Shown in pieces: positions 1-10,269 of a stretch of 64,000 nt of DNA (positions are counted from its first letter, which is position 1; each line of letters opens with the position of its first letter). Origin of the DNA: Fomitopsis serialis. Its lineage: Eukaryota > Basidiomycota > Agaricomycetes > Polyporales > Fomitopsidaceae. The notes below the pieces were generated by a model. That model ran no database searches. It worked only from the letters and a program-made list of their open reading frames with translations, and was not told where the DNA came from. The stretch covers positions 62,001 to 126,000 of the forward strand of contig NW_025955039.1 in the NCBI RefSeq assembly GCF_022376445.1. The letters run 5' to 3'. The position numbers and the translations under genes were made by a program.

Positions 1-2768
1 CGCCGGCAGCCGCACCGCCTCTCTTCCTTTTTCCATTCAACACCACCCCATCACGGTTCTCCTTCTCCTTCTCCGTGTCTGAGCCACCAGGCAGGTTGTT
101 CGGTCGCGTGCCATCAGGATTAGTAGGTGGGCGACGCATGCGCTGTGGTCGTGCTGCCGTGACACTCCCCAGTGAAGCGTCGGAAGAACGAGACACGCTG
201 CCCTCGACAACTTGAACACCAGTCACTGAGAGAATTTTCTCGCGCGGTGAAATGACACTTGTATGCGTCGTCGATGCTGACCCCGAGCTGACCATGCCAG
301 TAGTGGTCGTCTGCGGCGAAGGAGGTGCATGCGCACCCTGGGCAACCGTTGTCGGCACCGGCTGAGTGGTCGTCGGCGGCGCGATGGCAGGCTGGACGGT
401 CATCGGCGCAGGCTGGACGGTAGTCGGCAGCGGAAGCTGGATGGTAGTCGGCAGCGGAGGCTGAACGGTAGTCGGCAGCGGAGGCTGGACGGTAGTCAGC
501 GGCAGAGGTTGGATGGTAGTCGGCGGCAGAGGCTGGATGGTAGTCGGCGGCGGAGGCTGGACGGTCATCGTCGGCACAGGCTGGACGGTCGTTAGCATCG
601 CGGGCTGGACAGTCGTCGTCGGCAGAGGCTGGGCCGTCGTCGGCATCGCAGGCTGGACAGTCGTCGTCGGCAGAGGCTGGGCCATTGTCGGCATCGCAGG
701 CTGGACAGTCGTCGTCGGCAGAGGCTGGGCCATCGTCGGCATCGCAGGCTGGACCGCCATCGGCATATCCTGGGCAATAGGTTGCGCAGTCAGGAGACAC
801 GCAGTCGCAGAGGAGACGATTGAACTCACATTGTAGTAGTAGCTACCTGCTCCAACTTGATTGCCTTGAGCGTGCATCCCATGATTCCAGCCTCCGCGAG
901 GGAAGTACAATGGTGCCATTGCTGTAGGTAGCGACGCATGCATCGCCATGGCCGGAGTGCCTGCGGCAAGCGGGTATGCATAGGACTGTGGCATTGAGGA
1001 CATGGGGTTCGCAGATGGCGGAAACACGTAGTTCTCGTTGCCCATCAGCGCCATAGTGCGTACGTCGCCACCATCCGACTGATAGCGCAAGTCGTGGCGA
1101 ACTGGCGGGGTAGCTTCAAACTGAGTCGGGAAAAGTTGAGGAGCAGCAGGGTGAAACTGAGAGTAATCGAGCTGGGAGAAGTGGACGTTGGACGGATAGA
1201 GATGGTCAGGATTGGGGCCAAGAAGCAGGTCGAGCATCGACGTCGACGTGGACTCGTCCCAATCGGGGTCAGCAGACAGAGGTATGAAGTTGGCGTCTGA
1301 CCGCAACACGGCGTTCTCCGCTGAGGAGTCGGGGGCGCTAGCGCTGGCGCTGACAACCGTGTCAGGTGATTTCACAGGGACGGACGGAAGTTCCTCGACG
1401 ATCTGAGGGTCCTCGACGGCGGTCTGCTCCTCCTCGACGAGCTGCTCCTCCTCGACGGTCTGCTCCTCCTCGACGGTCTGCTCCTCCTCGATGGTCTGCT
1501 CCTCCTCGACGGTCTGCTCCTCCTCGACGGTCTGCTCCTCCGACACCGCGGCCGGCAACTCGTGCGCAGAGCCGCTAGGGGTAGAATCACCCGCAACGCT
1601 TTCGAGGTCGTCCGCAGGGCCTGTGGCGCTGGGACTCGCGCCAGTTTCCCGCTCGGGTGTCTGGGATTCCTGTTCCTCGGTGCATGCTATAGTGATGATC
1701 AGGTCAGTGAGCAGACGTCATTCAAGGTTCAGGTAGTGCGCTCACCCAACTCTTTTTTGACATATTTGATGAATGGCCGAACAAAGCGACCCTTGAAGTC
1801 GGGTGTCGACGAGCCAAAGTCATATCCCTGCCCAGGCGGCTCTGAGTGGAATCTTTGAAGAGCCCTGATGAGTACGGCTTGTCCTGCGTCTAGACTACAT
1901 CACTCACGTTAGGCTCGTGACCTTGTCGCTGCCCGGCTCCTTGCCCACAACAAACACCATGCAGTACATCTTCGTCTTCGCGTGGACAGCGCCGAAGAAT
2001 TGTCCGAAGGCCGCCGGTAAGTCGTCGATGATACTACACGAATGGATGAGACTTAATGATGCAAACTTCTCATTGACAGGAACAACATACGCTTGACGAC
2101 AAGCCGGGCTGATATCACCGTCGGCCTGGCTCCCGTCTTCTCCACGAGTCTCCGCTGCGACCTCCTTCGCCGCACGCACCTCGTCCTCGATCTCGGCCTT
2201 CACCTCGTCGGACTCGTTCTTGAACGACTCGCCGGTCTCGTACTTGATCAATGCCAGCTTCTCTGCCCTCGAGTACTCCTTCTTCGCAACCTTCGCGGCT
2301 TCTATCTTCGCGGTGACTTTGTGTTTGACACGAGTCTTGTAATACTTCCGTGAGTACACCTCATTGACTTGGAGAGAGCGTGTCCCCTTCGGCTTCAGAG
2401 AGAATTCACCGCGTGCACTGCGTGAGGTCGCGGCCTTGCGTCCCTTCTGGCCCATCCGATTGTTGTACCAGTTGCACAGTTTCTGCGTCAAGGGATCAGC
2501 CACGTTCCGTGCATTTGGGAAGCTCGAGCAAACTCACGCCTTTTCGTCCCTCATTAGCCTTGGCAACGATTGCAAGCTCCTCTTCGGTAAGCGGTTCGAC
2601 GCGCCCCGGGAACACGACATCCCTCTCCGGGTAAGCTTGGAACCACTCGCGATAGAGTTCAACACGGAAACGCGTTAAGCTTTGCTCAGCCTGATGAGTA
2701 CGGTAAGACACCACCCTAGCCTCTAGGAATTCGAGCTGCTCTGGGGACGCCCAGGGTTTTGGAGCCAT
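1..2768 (-). CDS. Large low-complexity protein with tandem V-Q-P/P-T repeats, 3' end outside window
   Basis: Function not recognised. The start at 2768 gives MAPKPWASPEQ; exon 1 (2768-2538) joins exon 2 at 2482 and reads on as K-L-C-N-W-Y-N-N-R, a helix like the end of a homeodomain. A Lys/Glu-rich helical stretch follows. After further short introns (one at about 1694-1752) the frame gives a QTVEEE repeat at 1425-1535, then about ten units of the pattern V-Q-P-x-x-P-T at about 390-780, encoded by 48-bp and shorter direct repeats. A KRKRGG nuclear-localisation-like motif lies near 10-30. No stop is met before base 1, so the gene is partial. The repeat frame is the one continuous with the upstream exons; the D/A-rich reading of the same strand at 120-800 is a shadow. 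Nuclear location is inferred. Similar proteins are common in polypores; the homeodomain-like resemblance is weak. Confidence 0.7.
390..780 (-). repeat. Tandem coding repeats (Val-Gln-Pro / Pro-Thr units)
   Basis: On the minus strand the units read V-Q-P-A-M-P-T-M-A-Q-P-L-P-T-T-T (48 bp, three near-identical copies at about 605-755), then degrade into shorter V-Q-P-x-P-T-T units down to 390. Variation between copies is mostly single codons (L/P, M/T), as expected from slippage or unequal exchange inside a coding minisatellite. Confidence 0.85.
1425..1535 (-). repeat. 18-bp coding repeat QTVEEE
   Basis: About six adjacent copies of an 18-bp unit encode Gln-Thr-Val-Glu-Glu-Glu on the minus strand, with Thr-to-Leu and Val-to-Ile variants. 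The unit lies in frame with both the upstream exon and the V-Q-P repeat block, which supports the exon model of the host gene. Confidence 0.85.
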
Positions 2769-3342
2769 CTGACCAATGAGACGCGGATCGGTAGAGTGTG
2801 CACCGTGCCAGCTAGACGCCTATACGGGAGAGCGGTGATACATCCACTGTCTCGCTCGTCCTTATGAAGTTCACATGCCACACAAACCCAAGGCAACGGT
2901 AGTATGGCCCACGTCTACATCACCAAGCTCAGCAAGTCCCGAAGGACGATTTCTCATTCATCTCCAAATGGTAAGCATCTCAGTGCACGTCGATCACCGA
3001 CCAGTCTTACTGATTCGGACGTGGACGGAGGCGTGCCAAAGGCTGTTGGGGCGCGATCGCGCTGGGGCGTATCAGTGGCGAATCAACGGCGTGGCAGCGG
3101 CGGTAGCAGCTGCGATAGGTGAGATAGAAGTACGAAGTCTTGAGGGAACCGAACACTGCGGAGGGGTAGCATGGCTGCCATGTCCAGTAAATCCGAGGTC
3201 GTGCGACAAGGCATGGTCCAATGGGCACTGGACGTTCGCTCGCCGCGATCCGCGAGACACATAAAGGACTGATCCTTGGCCTTCGCTCTGACCAGGATCC
3301 GACCCACCTCCCCTCAAGTTCCCATACTCTTCTTCGCTCGCG
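2769..3342. other. Intergenic, divergent gene starts
   Basis: This stretch separates the divergent genes at 2768 (-) and 3343 (+) and probably holds both promoters. Short open frames starting at 2875 and 2904 cover each other and have no recognisable product. No TATA box or repeat stands out. Confidence 0.5.
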
Positions 3343-4119
3343 ATGGCCAACGGGAAGGACACTGGCAAGGACGTCACCACCAACCCCTCGACACCGGCAC
3401 CTGTTATCAGTGTCGAGCAGCTGCAATTGCTGATCGCGCAGCTTCGCGTTTTTGCGGAGCAGGAGGAGGGTAAGGATTCCCTTTTTCTTTGACATGTATC
3501 GTGAGTTGAACAGAAGTTTCCCCCCGAGCAGACCGTCAAATTTGGGAGGCTGTGGACATGCCTGCGCGCGGTATGTAATTCTTTTCATTAATGACTACGC
3601 GATACGATCACTGACTACAGTATCTCATAGGAGAGCAGAGGAGTGACCAGACCGCGTCTGACAGGGCCCATCAGGAACCCACGGATGGAAAGGGACCCCC
3701 GCCGCATATTGCAGCGCCTCAGCCAACCGCGTTGGCTGCTGGGTGTGGCGTCGGCGGGTCTGGCAGCGGCGGCCCCATCAGCGGCGGCTTCCCGAGCGGT
3801 GGTGGTGGCGGCGGTGGCGGCTCCGGTGGCAATCGACCAAGCTGCGGTTGTGGCGTTGGCGTTGGCGGCGGCGGCGAGAGTGGTGTCCGCTGGTACTGTG
3901 TGACCAGAGGGCGTGCTGTCGGAGTTTTCGTTGGCTGGTAAGTGTATGGTTCCCTTTTGTGTCCAGCCGTCCTGAACTCGCATCTGCAACAGGCCAAACG
4001 TGTCGCCTCTCGTCATCGGCGTACCTAACTCCGTGTACCAGCGTTACCCAATGTTTGCTGTGGCGCTGGCAGCTTTCGTGGAGGCGACGGCCAATGGTAC
4101 CGTGTTCCTCATTCTGTAG
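3343..4119 (+). CDS. Gly-rich protein with RNase H1 N-terminal (caulimovirus viroplasmin-like) domain
   Basis: Four exons (3343-3469, 3532-3570, 3631-3937, 3993-4119) join in frame to 199 residues. Residues about 60-145 are Gly/Ala/Pro-rich with a poly-Gly run. The C-terminal 55-60 residues read W-Y-C-V-T-R-G-R-x-V-G-V-F, then a conserved Trp split across the last intron, then G-V-P-N-S-V-Y-Q-R-Y-P. That is the fold signature of the RNase H1 N-terminal hybrid-binding domain, which in eukaryotic RNase H1 contacts RNA/DNA duplexes. No catalytic RNase H domain follows; the protein ends about 20 residues later. Such stand-alone domains are common in Agaricomycetes and their role is unknown. The acceptor at 3630 is chosen because the one at 3620 leads to a stop. 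Confidence 0.78.
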
Positions 4120-4574
4120 TTGCATGTCTTCGGACCATCCTCGCCTGCCTCGCTGTCTCTTCGCCGGGCTATCTACTCTCGCTGCACCATCACTCCATCG
4201 CCTTTCTTGATACCATGTCCGTTGTGTTCGTCGCCCCATCACAGTCACATGCTCCGCTGCTCGCCCGAAGTTGTATTACTGTTACATAATCATGTAACAC
4301 AACGTCTGCAGTATATTCTTGAGCCTTACACGAAAGCAATCAGTTGTGCCCCTTCATGAGTTGCTCGCCCTCGATCCGCACCATCTATACACCACGCCTC
4401 CCAATCGTATCCATGGGCCGACGTGCCAAACATCACACGTTAGAGCAGAGAGTTACCTCGAAACGAAGTCAGCAAGCGAAGTACGCCGACAGTCCTTCGT
4501 AAGATATACTCTATGAGGTTCGGAGTTCGTTTTGCTTACAGTAGACTTACAGTGGTCGTGCGAGGCGAGCCAGA
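4120..4574. other. Intergenic, nothing recognised
   Basis: This is the 3' flank of the RNase H1-domain gene. No coding frame with a recognisable product, no repeat and no RNA gene was seen. Confidence 0.5.
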
Positions 4575-5213
4575 GTGAGTCGCGACGCATATGCAGTCAG
4601 CGTTGGGCATCGTGCAAGCCCCTTCCACCATCGAATCAAAGCAGTCCCTGCGGCGATCTTTACTCTTGCGCGAACACCTTTCAGCATCTCGGTGGCACGC
4701 CGGCGTGGTACCGTGAGGACCGATCTCGGCCTGTACGCTCCTCCATACACCCCGACAATCCCCTCGGAACTGCTTCGAGTCGGAGGGGCTGATCGGGACA
4801 AGGGTGAGGGCGATGAACTGTTTGCGCCGGACAAGGGAGATGCCAGTGTGGCAGCACAAGACTTGACCCATGTCTTGAATGGCCAGCAATATCGTCTCTT
4901 CACAACGAACGGCGCGCAACGCTTCACGGAATGGAGGTATCAGCCCATCTCGGACACTGTAGCTAAGGTCGAAACGGAGATCGAGGCACGTATTCATAGC
5001 TGGGACGCGGGCACAGGCGACGGAGACTCGGAGGGCCTTAGTACGGATAACTTTGAATGCGCAGCCGCACGGGCTGTGGGCATGAATTGGGCCGCAAAGA
5101 TCATATGTACGCTCGCTCAGGAGTTAGAAGTACTGCAGAACGGCTACTTAGTGTATCAGGCTGCATTCGACGAGATGTTATTACCTTGGCAGTGCATGAA
5201 CTTGATTGCATAG
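4575..5213 (+). CDS. Unrecognised open frame, 212 codons
   Basis: A single uninterrupted frame of 639 nt with no recognised domain. The C-terminal half (about residues 85-195) looks protein-like: mixed charge, few rare-looking runs and helical segments such as T-V-A-K-V-E-T-E-I-E-A-R-I. The first 60 residues do not. An overlapping minus-strand frame of 153 codons is also open, so chance openness in GC-rich DNA cannot be excluded. The real gene, if any, may begin at a downstream exon near 4780. Confidence 0.3.
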   Translation: MSRDAYAVSVGHRASPFHHRIKAVPAAIFTLARTPFSISVARRRGTVRTDLGLYAPPYTPTIPSELLRVGGADRDKGEGDELFAPDKGDASVAAQDLTHVLNGQQYRLFTTNGAQRFTEWRYQPISDTVAKVETEIEARIHSWDAGTGDGDSEGLSTDNFECAAARAVGMNWAAKIICTLAQELEVLQNGYLVYQAAFDEMLLPWQCMNLIA

Positions 5214-6497
5214 CCAGCGGGTATAATACATATGTTTCACTCACATGTTGAAACCGATGCAACACTTGGTTCACTATGTACTTCGCGGACTTCGGAGGGT
5301 AATCGGCGAGCTCACACAAATTCAGGACCTTGTCCCTTCGACATTGCCTACCTGACTTCAACACATCTCTCTCACGACAAGGGCAGCATGATCGACATGG
5401 CTCAGATCAAGTACATGGTCATTGAGTGAGTGCGAATAGCAAGTTGAGTACGCAGGAGCGATGACCGAGGTTAGTGGCAGCATAGTACTTTTGGCGGTTC
5501 CTCTAGCCTCAACTTACACATTAACGACAATGTTCGCCTCTGCCCCCCTCACGAACTGCGCTTCCCTCTTAACTAACCAAAACGTTGCTGTGGTTCACTC
5601 GTCGCCCTCTTGTGCAATCATTGGCCCTCTCTCGTCTTGAAAGGCCCTTTCTTCATGTAGAACTCTTCGACCTTTGGTTCAGCTGAGCGTTATACCGCCT
5701 CTGATTGGTCAAGCGAGCCTCAGGTCAGTAGTGTCCTAATTTTGGCTCCTGTACCGTCGGTGTCACATGCGCTTCGATTGAGTGCGCGTCGGTGAACGCC
5801 GTGTTGGCTTCGGCGACCTTGCGGACCTAATTGACCACGATGCGAACCACGAAGCTCCTCCTCCTTCCATTTCCGAACGTCTCTGCCTCCAAAGGTGTGA
5901 TCAAGGCGTCGAAATGGAGCGAGTTATGGCTGAGAACGGACGTTTTCCAGCTCCATGGACATGGTGAGTTCAATCCGATTCTATAGATCAGACTTTTTGG
6001 CTCCGCGGAGAAGATTCCATGTATAGCGCTGCATGAAAGTCGGCGGTCAAGGCAATGGACGGAGCGAGTAGCGGCTGAAAAGAAGTATAAACATTGGTGA
6101 GTTTGGTTCGGTTTCAATATATCAGGCTTCTTGGCTCCGCGGAGGAGACTGCATGTGTCGTCCTGCACGAAGATTGAAGACTGATCCTTTGGCCGCATAT
6201 GTAGGATGCGTGTAATGGAACCATCTGCCGCATTGGAGATAATTACCTGTTGTCCGAGTAAGTGCATATACTGATCTGAATGGACAAATCCAGTAGCTCT
6301 AATTCACTCCCCAGATGTCTCATTTCCGAACTGTGGGTGAGTGTCGATTGACTTACGCGGCCTGGATCGAAGCTCAGTGGTGTCCAGGACCCCGCCCGGA
6401 TCGGTGCATCAATGCGGTGGTCGGCATCGACCAGGGAATGTCGGGGTCAGTCCGATTCTTCCTGTGCCGAGTTCGTGAATCCGCCTGGCTGCTCGCC
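5214..6497. other. Region upstream of KDZ transposase
   Basis: Apart from the duplicated mini-exon at 5964-6171 no gene is recognised. The stretch may hold the 5' part of the KDZ element, but no terminal inverted repeat matching the region around 12400-12525 was found by eye. Confidence 0.4.
5964..6171 (+). repeat. Two diverged copies of an intron-exon unit, 133 bp apart
   Basis: Copy 1 (5964-6039) and copy 2 (6097-6171) each start with a GTGAGTT donor-like site, have an AG acceptor about 25-30 nt later, then share TTGGCTCCGCGGAG followed by a diverged coding-like stretch. Translated, they read F-G-S-A-E-K-I-P-C-I-A-L-H-E and L-G-S-A-E-E-T-A-C-V-V-L-H-E. The exon ends just before each donor are also similar (M-E-R-V-M-A-E against T-E-R-V-A-A-E). 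This looks like a tandem exon duplication in a remnant or unannotated gene. Confidence 0.55.
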
Positions 6498-9400
6498 ATG
6501 GCCCCCCTTGCAAAGAAGCGACGCCGAGGGCTTGTTGGCGTAACATTTTACGATGCTGATGACGACGACGACAACGACGACAACGAGACTCCCAGACGTC
6601 GAACACAAGGGTCTCTCCATCAGCACACATCGTTCGCAACCACCGCCACAGGGATATCCACTCGAACATCCCGCATCTCTGCGGCAGATCCCTCCGCCGC
6701 TGACACGAACCCTGTACCTCCGGTCTCTGCCCAGCAGGCAGACGCGATCCTGGACGATGTCCTCGAGCTTCCTGTGCCAGGCCCGGCATCCAATCCAGAC
6801 TGGGAGAGGGAACTCGGTGAAGATGACGCACATGGCGCGTTGTCGCCTGAATTCTTCACAGATATTGGCGAGTATCTAGAAGCTACCAAAACCCGAAGGC
6901 GCACAGCTAGCGTGAGTGTGCGATCTTCATCATTGCAATCACATTAACACTCACTCGCGTACGCTCATCATGATAGGACTATCCTCTACTTGAATGGTCT
7001 AGGAACTGCGTCGACGAATGGCTCGCTGAGCTTCTTCGTCACGAGGGACGCGGTGATTTTGCGTACGACACTTGTGCTGGATGCGACGCAGGGGAACTGC
7101 AACTCTATCGCTGCGATGATTGTTGGGATCCACGGTTCTACTGCCAAGATTGCACCCTTACTCGCCATCGTCGCAACCCGTTTCATCGACTCAAGGTATG
7201 TCACCTCTCAAGTCCCACTCAATGTGCCTTGGCATTCACCAGCTGCACAGATGTGGGACGAGACACGACTGCGTAAGATCACTCTTAAGCAGCTGGGGCT
7301 GCGGATCCAGCTGGGTCATGCAGTCGGCGACTTATGCGCAAACCCACAGAGAGCGTTCGGCGACGACTTCGTCGTCCTCGATGTTTCTGGAATTCATGAA
7401 GTGGCCCTCGACTACTGTGGTTGCGAGGGTGAAGAAACAAAGCCCACTCAGCTGCTACGGTCGAAGCTCTTTCCTGCGACGAGCGTGGATCCGAAGACGG
7501 CGGCAACCTTTCGTCTAATGGAGCACTACCACGTCTTGCACAACCAAACGAAGACGTCCGGTTTTGAGTTCTACAACACTCTCTCGCGGTTGACGGACAA
7601 CACAGGGACATTGGACCAGAAGGTACGTAGTCGTGCATAGTGTGGCACACAACACTGACAGGTCGTATTGCAACAGGGTCGATATGGCAGTCTCATGCGC
7701 ATGGCACGCATGTGGATCCATCTCAAAATGCTCAAGCGATTCGGCCGTGGGCACGATCCAGGTGGTGCCAGAGCCACCGAACCTGGCTCCTGTGCGGTCG
7801 CCTGTCCCGCCTGCCCGCATCCCGGAATCAATCTCCCGTCGAACTGGGAAGATGCGCCGCCAGAGAAAAGGTACGACTCAGTGGCATATAATGGTGTTAA
7901 TATTCAAACACGTGCAGCTGGCTCTATCGCCTCTTTGTCGGCATAGACGCAAACTTCCGGCTGAAGCGCAAGGACGTGTCTACAGACGCCGTCGATCCCG
8001 GACTTAACAGGGGGTATGCGTACTTTGTCGAGGAGAAGGCGTACAAGGCGTTTTTGGACGTACACGACAAGCACGAGACGATTGAGAAGAGTTCGTGCAA
8101 CAGTCACGACGCGGTCAAGCTGGCGAATATGAGAGGCAGCCAGGGCACTGCTGCTAGCGGAGTCGCGACAATCGAGTGCGTCCGTCATGACATGAAGCGA
8201 CCGTGTTCCATAGGAGACCTTCAGAAGGGAGAGCGGTATGTGTTCGCGCCTCTTGTCGTGCCAGCACCATTAAAGTCGGATGATACAGATACGTGAACAT
8301 GGATTACCTTTTCGCGAGCAGCTTGCGCCAGCACTCCACGACACGCGTCGTTGTCTCGTACGACATCGCCTGCCAATGGAGTGTTAATCTATGGAGCCGG
8401 ATGATGCAGTACGAGTTCGAATGGAACTTCGAGCGACAAACAATCACGTTCCTCATCCCGAAATTTCATCTTCCAGCTCACCAAGAAAGCTGCCATACGA
8501 AATACTCGTACAACTTCATCAAGCACGTCGGCCGTACAGATGGAGAAGCCGTCGAGCGCGGTTGGGCAGCTGTCAACGGATTCTCGGGCAGCACGAAGGA
8601 GATGGGGCCAGGATCGCGTCGGGACGTCCTCGATGACGCGTTCGGTGACTACAACTGGCGCAAAGTCATTCAACTACGTACGTGTTGGTTTGAATCTGCT
8701 GAATGGGTTGCACTGATTCGGTTATAGCAAAAACATTGCTTACCAGGATCAAGAACGCGGTCGACGAGCGCAGCAAACATGTAGCCGAGTTCCAGGAGTT
8801 GACTCAGGTCACGAACTCTGCACATGTAGCTGAGTGGATGCAGCAAGTGGAGGCTTGGGAGAATGGAGCCGATTTCAATCCGTTCGTAGGCACTCGGCAC
8901 CGTGAGTCCCTTGCATGTATGTACATCGCTTCAGTCGAATCTCACGAACCGTACAGCTGTGACACTCGCGTCTATCCGCCGCACGCTCGCAGAAGAAGAA
9001 TCAACTGCCATCAACGATGGAACACTTACTATGCTCCATGTCACGGTGTCGCCAAGTGTACTCATCATCGCAGGCCTAGAAATCGAAGACCTTCAGTAAG
9101 TTTGTTATCTTCGGGTTCATGCCTTCATTACCACTAAGCTTCGTGTGTAGGCGTCGCCTTCGCAAAGATGCTGCATCTGTCGGCAGCAATGGTACGGATT
9201 CGCAGCACGCAGACATTGTCCGCCGTCGCAACAACCTACAGCTTCGGATCAATGCCTGGCGGGAGTTTCAAGATCTCTACATGCCCGGGATCCTCCAGCT
9301 ACGAACCGTGAATGTGTCCGTGAGGACAGTCCAACCCGAGAACATCCCTCTCTACCTTCCGTCCGCTGTCGTCAATGTGGCCTCCGTTCCCCCTTACCCC

Positions 9401-10178
9401 GCCCTCAATGACATCGAACGGCGCCTTCGTCATGCCCAGGTTACTGACACTTTGGAGCAGCTGAAGCAGCACCTCCGTGCTCGCTCAAAACTCTACGGCG
9501 TGAAGGACCGGGACGTCCGCGGCCAGCGATACAACACTCGCTCTCGTACGTATATCAATACTGTCGATGCGCGCATCGACGCCGACGCCACTCGATACCG
9601 TGTTGCCTATGCCGCTCTGCTTTCCCTTGACCCAGCAGATGACCTCAAGTGGCAGAAGTTCCTGCGTCCTCTGAACGACAGCGACGTTCGTGGAATGCAA
9701 GATAGTCTTGAAAAGGAATCTGAGGGTAGAAGAACACTGTCTTGGATCTGGCGCACGTCGGGCTTCTCTCGTGATGACGCCTCCGAGGACGACGAGGACG
9801 ATTTGGAAGGTATGTGTCACCTAAACTACTTGTTCTTTTGCTGATAGCATTGTTCAAGCTGTGCGCATCGAGTGGTGCAAATCGCGTGCGCGCGCCCATC
9901 GGTGGAGCGAGGAGTGTGATCTTCTCGAGGAAGAGATGCGGCGTGTTACGGCATTTTTCGAGTGGGAGAGTCAGTTGTGGTCTCGACGTGCCGAGAATGC
10001 GGCCTGGACGGATGAGGCAAGCACCCAGTCTCCCGCATTTGCTACCAGCCATGAGCATATCGAAGGTCGCATCGCATATGCTCATCGGCAAGCTGACATA
10101 CGCACCGCCTTGGTAGAACGCTGTAAGAAGTCTTGGGTGGATGTAGCAGAGTATCTACAGATTGGGACCCAACTGTAA
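6498..10178 (+). CDS. KDZ (Kyakuja-Dileera-Zisupton) transposase, CxC2 type
   Basis: Ten exons (6498-6911, 6977-7195, 7251-7622, 7677-7870, 7918-8235, 8289-8677, 8728-8901, 8957-9095, 9151-9809, 9859-10178) join without frameshift to about 1065 residues. Residues 1-30 carry a basic KKRRR and an acidic Asp run. Exon 2 encodes the cysteine cluster associated with KDZ transposases, with C-x2-C, C-x2-C, C-x2-C and H pairs ending F-H-R-L-K. Exon 3 has L-G-L-R-I-Q-L-G-H, and a C-x2-C-x2-H segment lies in exon 4. Probable DDE-type catalytic residues are the Asp of G-I-D-A-N-F-R-L (exon 5), the Asp of S-Y-D-I-A-C-Q-W and the Glu of V-E-R-G-W-A (exon 6). The C-terminus is helical. All core blocks are present, so it is likely functional. 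The ATG at 6498 is chosen because upstream codons lack protein character. A GATGTATC-type motif array follows directly. Confidence 0.95.
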
Positions 10179-10269
10179 TGTATGTCGCGCCATTGCTGCA
10201 GTGAGCGCAAATGATACACTCTTTTTGACCACGTAAATACGTACTGCGAGACATATGCTACCACGAGGC

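Noticed and set aside
120..800. 226-codon Asp/Ala-rich minus-strand frame
   Set aside because: It is the shadow of the V-Q-P repeat frame. The Asp/Ala pattern comes from reading the same 48-bp repeat in another phase and is not continuous with the upstream exons.
3719..4248. Gly- or Arg-rich frames opposite the small RNase H1-domain gene
   Set aside because: All are alternate readings of the Gly-rich exon; only the spliced plus-strand frame yields a recognisable domain.
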